This document shows, in pieces, positions 5,875-7,820 of a stretch of 7,820 nucleotides of DNA; the stretch's first letter is position 1; each line of letters begins with the position of its first letter. The notes beneath the pieces are model-generated. The model was given only the letters and a program-made list of their open reading frames with translations, was not told where the DNA came from and ran no database searches. This DNA comes from an uncultured Clostridia bacterium (GTDB taxonomy: Bacteria > Bacillota > Clostridia > Oscillospirales > CAG-272): NCBI GenBank assembly GCA_947624945.1, contig CANQMJ010000117.1, positions 1 to 7,820 on the forward strand. Direction: 5' to 3'. A program made the position numbers and the translations under genes.

Positions 5875-5879
5875 GGAGG
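5875..5879 (+). promoter_or_regulatory. Ribosome binding site of ppdK
   Basis: GGAGG stands six bases before ATG 5886. It fixes the start there rather than at the in-frame ATG 5820, which lies in the tandem repeat and would add 22 residues unlike the family's N-terminus. Confidence 0.9.
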
Positions 5880-5885
5880 AATCAC

Positions 5886-7793
5886 ATGAGCAAGAAGTAT
5901 GTTTACCTTTTCAGCGAAGGAAATGCCGACATGCGCGAGCTTCTCGGCGGCAAGGGCGCTAACCTTGCGGAGATGACGCACATCGGACTTCCCGTGCCCC
6001 AGGGCTTCACGATCACGACGGAGGCGTGCACTCAGTATTATGAGGACGGACGCCGCATCAACGACGAGATCATGGACGAGATCATGCAGTACGTCGGAAA
6101 GATGGAGGAGATCAACGGCAAAAAATTCGGCGACCTCGAAAATCCGCTCCTCGTTTCCGTTCGTTCCGGCGCCCGTGCATCCATGCCCGGCATGATGGAC
6201 ACGATTCTCAACCTCGGTCTCAACGACGACGTCGTCGAGGCAATGATCAAGGGCAACCCCGACCCCAAGTTCGAGAGATTCGTCTACGACTCATACAGAC
6301 GCTTCATCCAGATGTTCTCCGACGTCGTTATGGAAGTCGGCAAGAAGTACTTCGAGCAGCTCATCGACGAGATGAAGGAGAAGAAAGGCGTCAAGTACGA
6401 CGTCGACCTCACCGCAGCAGACCTCAAGGAGCTCGCAGCCGAGTTCAAGGCCGAGTACAAGGAAAAGATCGGTCAGGACTTCCCCTCCGACCCGAAGGTA
6501 CAGCTCTATGAAGCAATAAAGGCCGTGTTCCGCTCATGGGACAACCCCCGCGCAAACGTGTACAGACGTGACAACGATATCCCGTACAGCTGGGGCACCG
6601 CCGTCAACGTCATGCCGATGGTATTCGGCAACCTCAACGATAACTCCGGCACAGGCGTCGCGTTCACGCGTGACCCCGCTACCGGCGAGAAGAAGCTGAT
6701 GGGCGAATTCCTCGTCAACGCACAGGGCGAGGACGTCGTCGCGGGCATCCGCACGCCTATGCCGATAACGCAGATGGCTGAGAAGTTCCCGGAGGCTTAC
6801 GAGCAGTTCAAGAACGTCTGCAAGACGCTCGAGGACCACTACCGCGATATGCAGGACATGGAGTTCACCGTCGAAAACGGCAAGCTCTACATGCTCCAGA
6901 CTCGTAACGGCAAGCGCACCGCTAAGGCGGCGCTCAAGATCGCGTGCGACCTCGTTGACGAGGGTATGCGCACCGAGCAGGAAGCCGTTCTCATGATAGA
7001 CCCGCGCAACCTTGACACTCTGCTCCATCCGCAGTTCGACGCGGCTGCGCTCAAGGCAGCCGAACCGATAGCTAAGGCTCTCGCGGCTTCTCCCGGAGCA
7101 GCTGCCGGCAAGATCGTATTCTCCGCCGAGGACGCGAAGGCATGGAAGAAGCGCGGCGAGAAGGTCGTGCTCGTCCGTCTCGAAACGTCTCCCGAGGACA
7201 TCGAAGGCATGAAGGCATCTCAGGGCATACTGACCGTTCGCGGCGGTATGACTTCACACGCGGCAGTCGTTGCGCGCGGCATGGGCACATGCTGTGTATC
7301 CGGATGCTCCGCCATCACGATGGATGAGGAAAACAAGCGCTTCACTCTCGCGGGCAAGGAATATCACGAGGGCGATACGATCTCCATCGACGGCTCCACC
7401 GGCTACATCTACGACGGCATTATCCCGACCGTCGACGCCTCCATCGTCGGCGAGTTCCAGCGCATCATGAACTGGGCGGACAAATATCGCCGCCTGAAGG
7501 TCCGCACGAACGCCGACACGCCTCGCGACGCGAAGAAAGCGCGCGAGCTCGGCGCCGAGGGCATCGGTCTCTGCCGTACCGAGCACATGTTCTTCGGCGA
7601 AGGCCGCATCGAGCCGTTCCGTGAGATGATATGCTCCGAAACAGTCGAAGAGCGCGAGCGCGCGCTTGAAAAGATACTTCCGATGCAGCAGGCAGACTTC
7701 GAGGCTCTCTACGAAGCGCTCGAGGGCACGCCGGTGTGCATCCGCTTCCTCGACCCGCCGCTGCACGAGTTCGTGCCGACAGAAGATGGATGA
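5886..7793 (+). CDS. ppdK: Pyruvate, phosphate dikinase, interrupted near codon 636
   Basis: Cytosolic PPDK (EC 2.7.9.1) interconverts pyruvate, ATP and phosphate with phosphoenolpyruvate, AMP and pyrophosphate; in anaerobes it often acts in glycolysis or gluconeogenesis. Residues 1-340 are the ATP-grasp nucleotide domain: GGKGANLAEM (21-30), SVRSGARASMPGMMDTILNLG (91-111), and MEFTVENGKLYMLQTRNG with Glu326 and Gln338. The phosphohistidine domain has VRGGMTSHAAVVARGMG (451-467) with phospho-accepting His458. The PEP/pyruvate barrel begins at about 535 with RTNADTPRDAKKARELGAEGIGLCRTEHMF and reaches IRFLDPPLHEFVP (619-631). Then TGA ends the frame at 635 residues against about 875 in the family, removing the later active-site residues including the general-acid Cys. 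The last 27 nt are open in the +1 frame. Codon use favours ATC and AAG, unlike the ATA-rich neighbours, which suggests high expression. Identity is certain; whether the product is functional is not. Confidence 0.93.
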   Translation: MSKKYVYLFSEGNADMRELLGGKGANLAEMTHIGLPVPQGFTITTEACTQYYEDGRRINDEIMDEIMQYVGKMEEINGKKFGDLENPLLVSVRSGARASMPGMMDTILNLGLNDDVVEAMIKGNPDPKFERFVYDSYRRFIQMFSDVVMEVGKKYFEQLIDEMKEKKGVKYDVDLTAADLKELAAEFKAEYKEKIGQDFPSDPKVQLYEAIKAVFRSWDNPRANVYRRDNDIPYSWGTAVNVMPMVFGNLNDNSGTGVAFTRDPATGEKKLMGEFLVNAQGEDVVAGIRTPMPITQMAEKFPEAYEQFKNVCKTLEDHYRDMQDMEFTVENGKLYMLQTRNGKRTAKAALKIACDLVDEGMRTEQEAVLMIDPRNLDTLLHPQFDAAALKAAEPIAKALAASPGAAAGKIVFSAEDAKAWKKRGEKVVLVRLETSPEDIEGMKASQGILTVRGGMTSHAAVVARGMGTCCVSGCSAITMDEENKRFTLAGKEYHEGDTISIDGSTGYIYDGIIPTVDASIVGEFQRIMNWADKYRRLKVRTNADTPRDAKKARELGAEGIGLCRTEHMFFGEGRIEPFREMICSETVEERERALEKILPMQQADFEALYEALEGTPVCIRFLDPPLHEFVPTEDG

Positions 7794-7820
7794 GGTCGTG
7801 GACAAGATCGTGGAAAGGAT

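Larger units (their letters stand above)
5549..5885. other. Gene-free region upstream of ppdK, AT-rich and repeat-rich
   Basis: This 337-nt interval starts with the terminator's 3' arm, then an AT-rich stretch with the 10-bp direct repeat TGTATCATAT (5567-5576 and 5591-5600). A composite inverted-repeat block follows at about 5647-5791, then an 18-bp tandem repeat (5791-5826), then the ppdK leader and RBS. Short open frames here have no recognisable protein features. A/T content is visibly higher than in the genes on either side. Confidence 0.85.

Noticed and set aside
6534..7028. Minus-strand open frames opposite ppdK, here and at 7254-7805
   Set aside because: Antisense shadows of a conserved enzyme; low-complexity composition and no start signals.

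Overview
The window looks like a piece of chromosome from an endospore-forming clostridium of moderately high GC, probably an uncultured gut-type Clostridia (Oscillospirales-like). This rests on a clear forespore sigma factor (SigG), the sporulation signalling protease SpoIVB and a clostridial-type pyruvate phosphate dikinase. The taxon is inferred from gene content and base composition; no rRNA is present.

Left part (1-3416, all on the minus strand): an operon reading leftwards of a MarR-family repressor (2822-3343) and two half-transporter ABC exporter genes (1012-2799, then 1-1012, which runs off the left edge). The MarR-proximal ABC half has a non-consensus ATPase site (Asp for the catalytic Glu, Gln for the switch His), the pattern of the degenerate subunit in TM287/288- or BmrCD-type heterodimers. 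The second half is therefore the expected partner. In front of marR a good SigA-type promoter is covered by two overlapping inverted repeats, a strong case for autoregulation by MarR.

Middle part (3528-5560, plus strand): divergent from the transporter operon is sigG with a SigF-like promoter, then a terminator, then spoIVB ending in a second terminator whose hairpin contains the spoIVB stop codon. The SigF -> SigG -> SpoIVB order is the forespore cascade leading to pro-SigK activation in the mother cell, and two of its successive members sit side by side here.

Right part (5549-7820, plus strand): a 337-nt gene-free region holds a composite repeat: three copies of an 11-bp arm in alternating orientation separated by two hairpins with the same TGT loop, followed by an 18-bp tandem repeat carrying TATAAT boxes. 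It leads into ppdK (5886-7793), which is well conserved for 635 codons and then stops about 240 codons early, 27 nt before the window edge. That stop is either a real break or a sequence/assembly error. I see no phage, CRISPR, IS transposase, tRNA or rRNA. The least explained sequence is the composite repeat upstream of ppdK.
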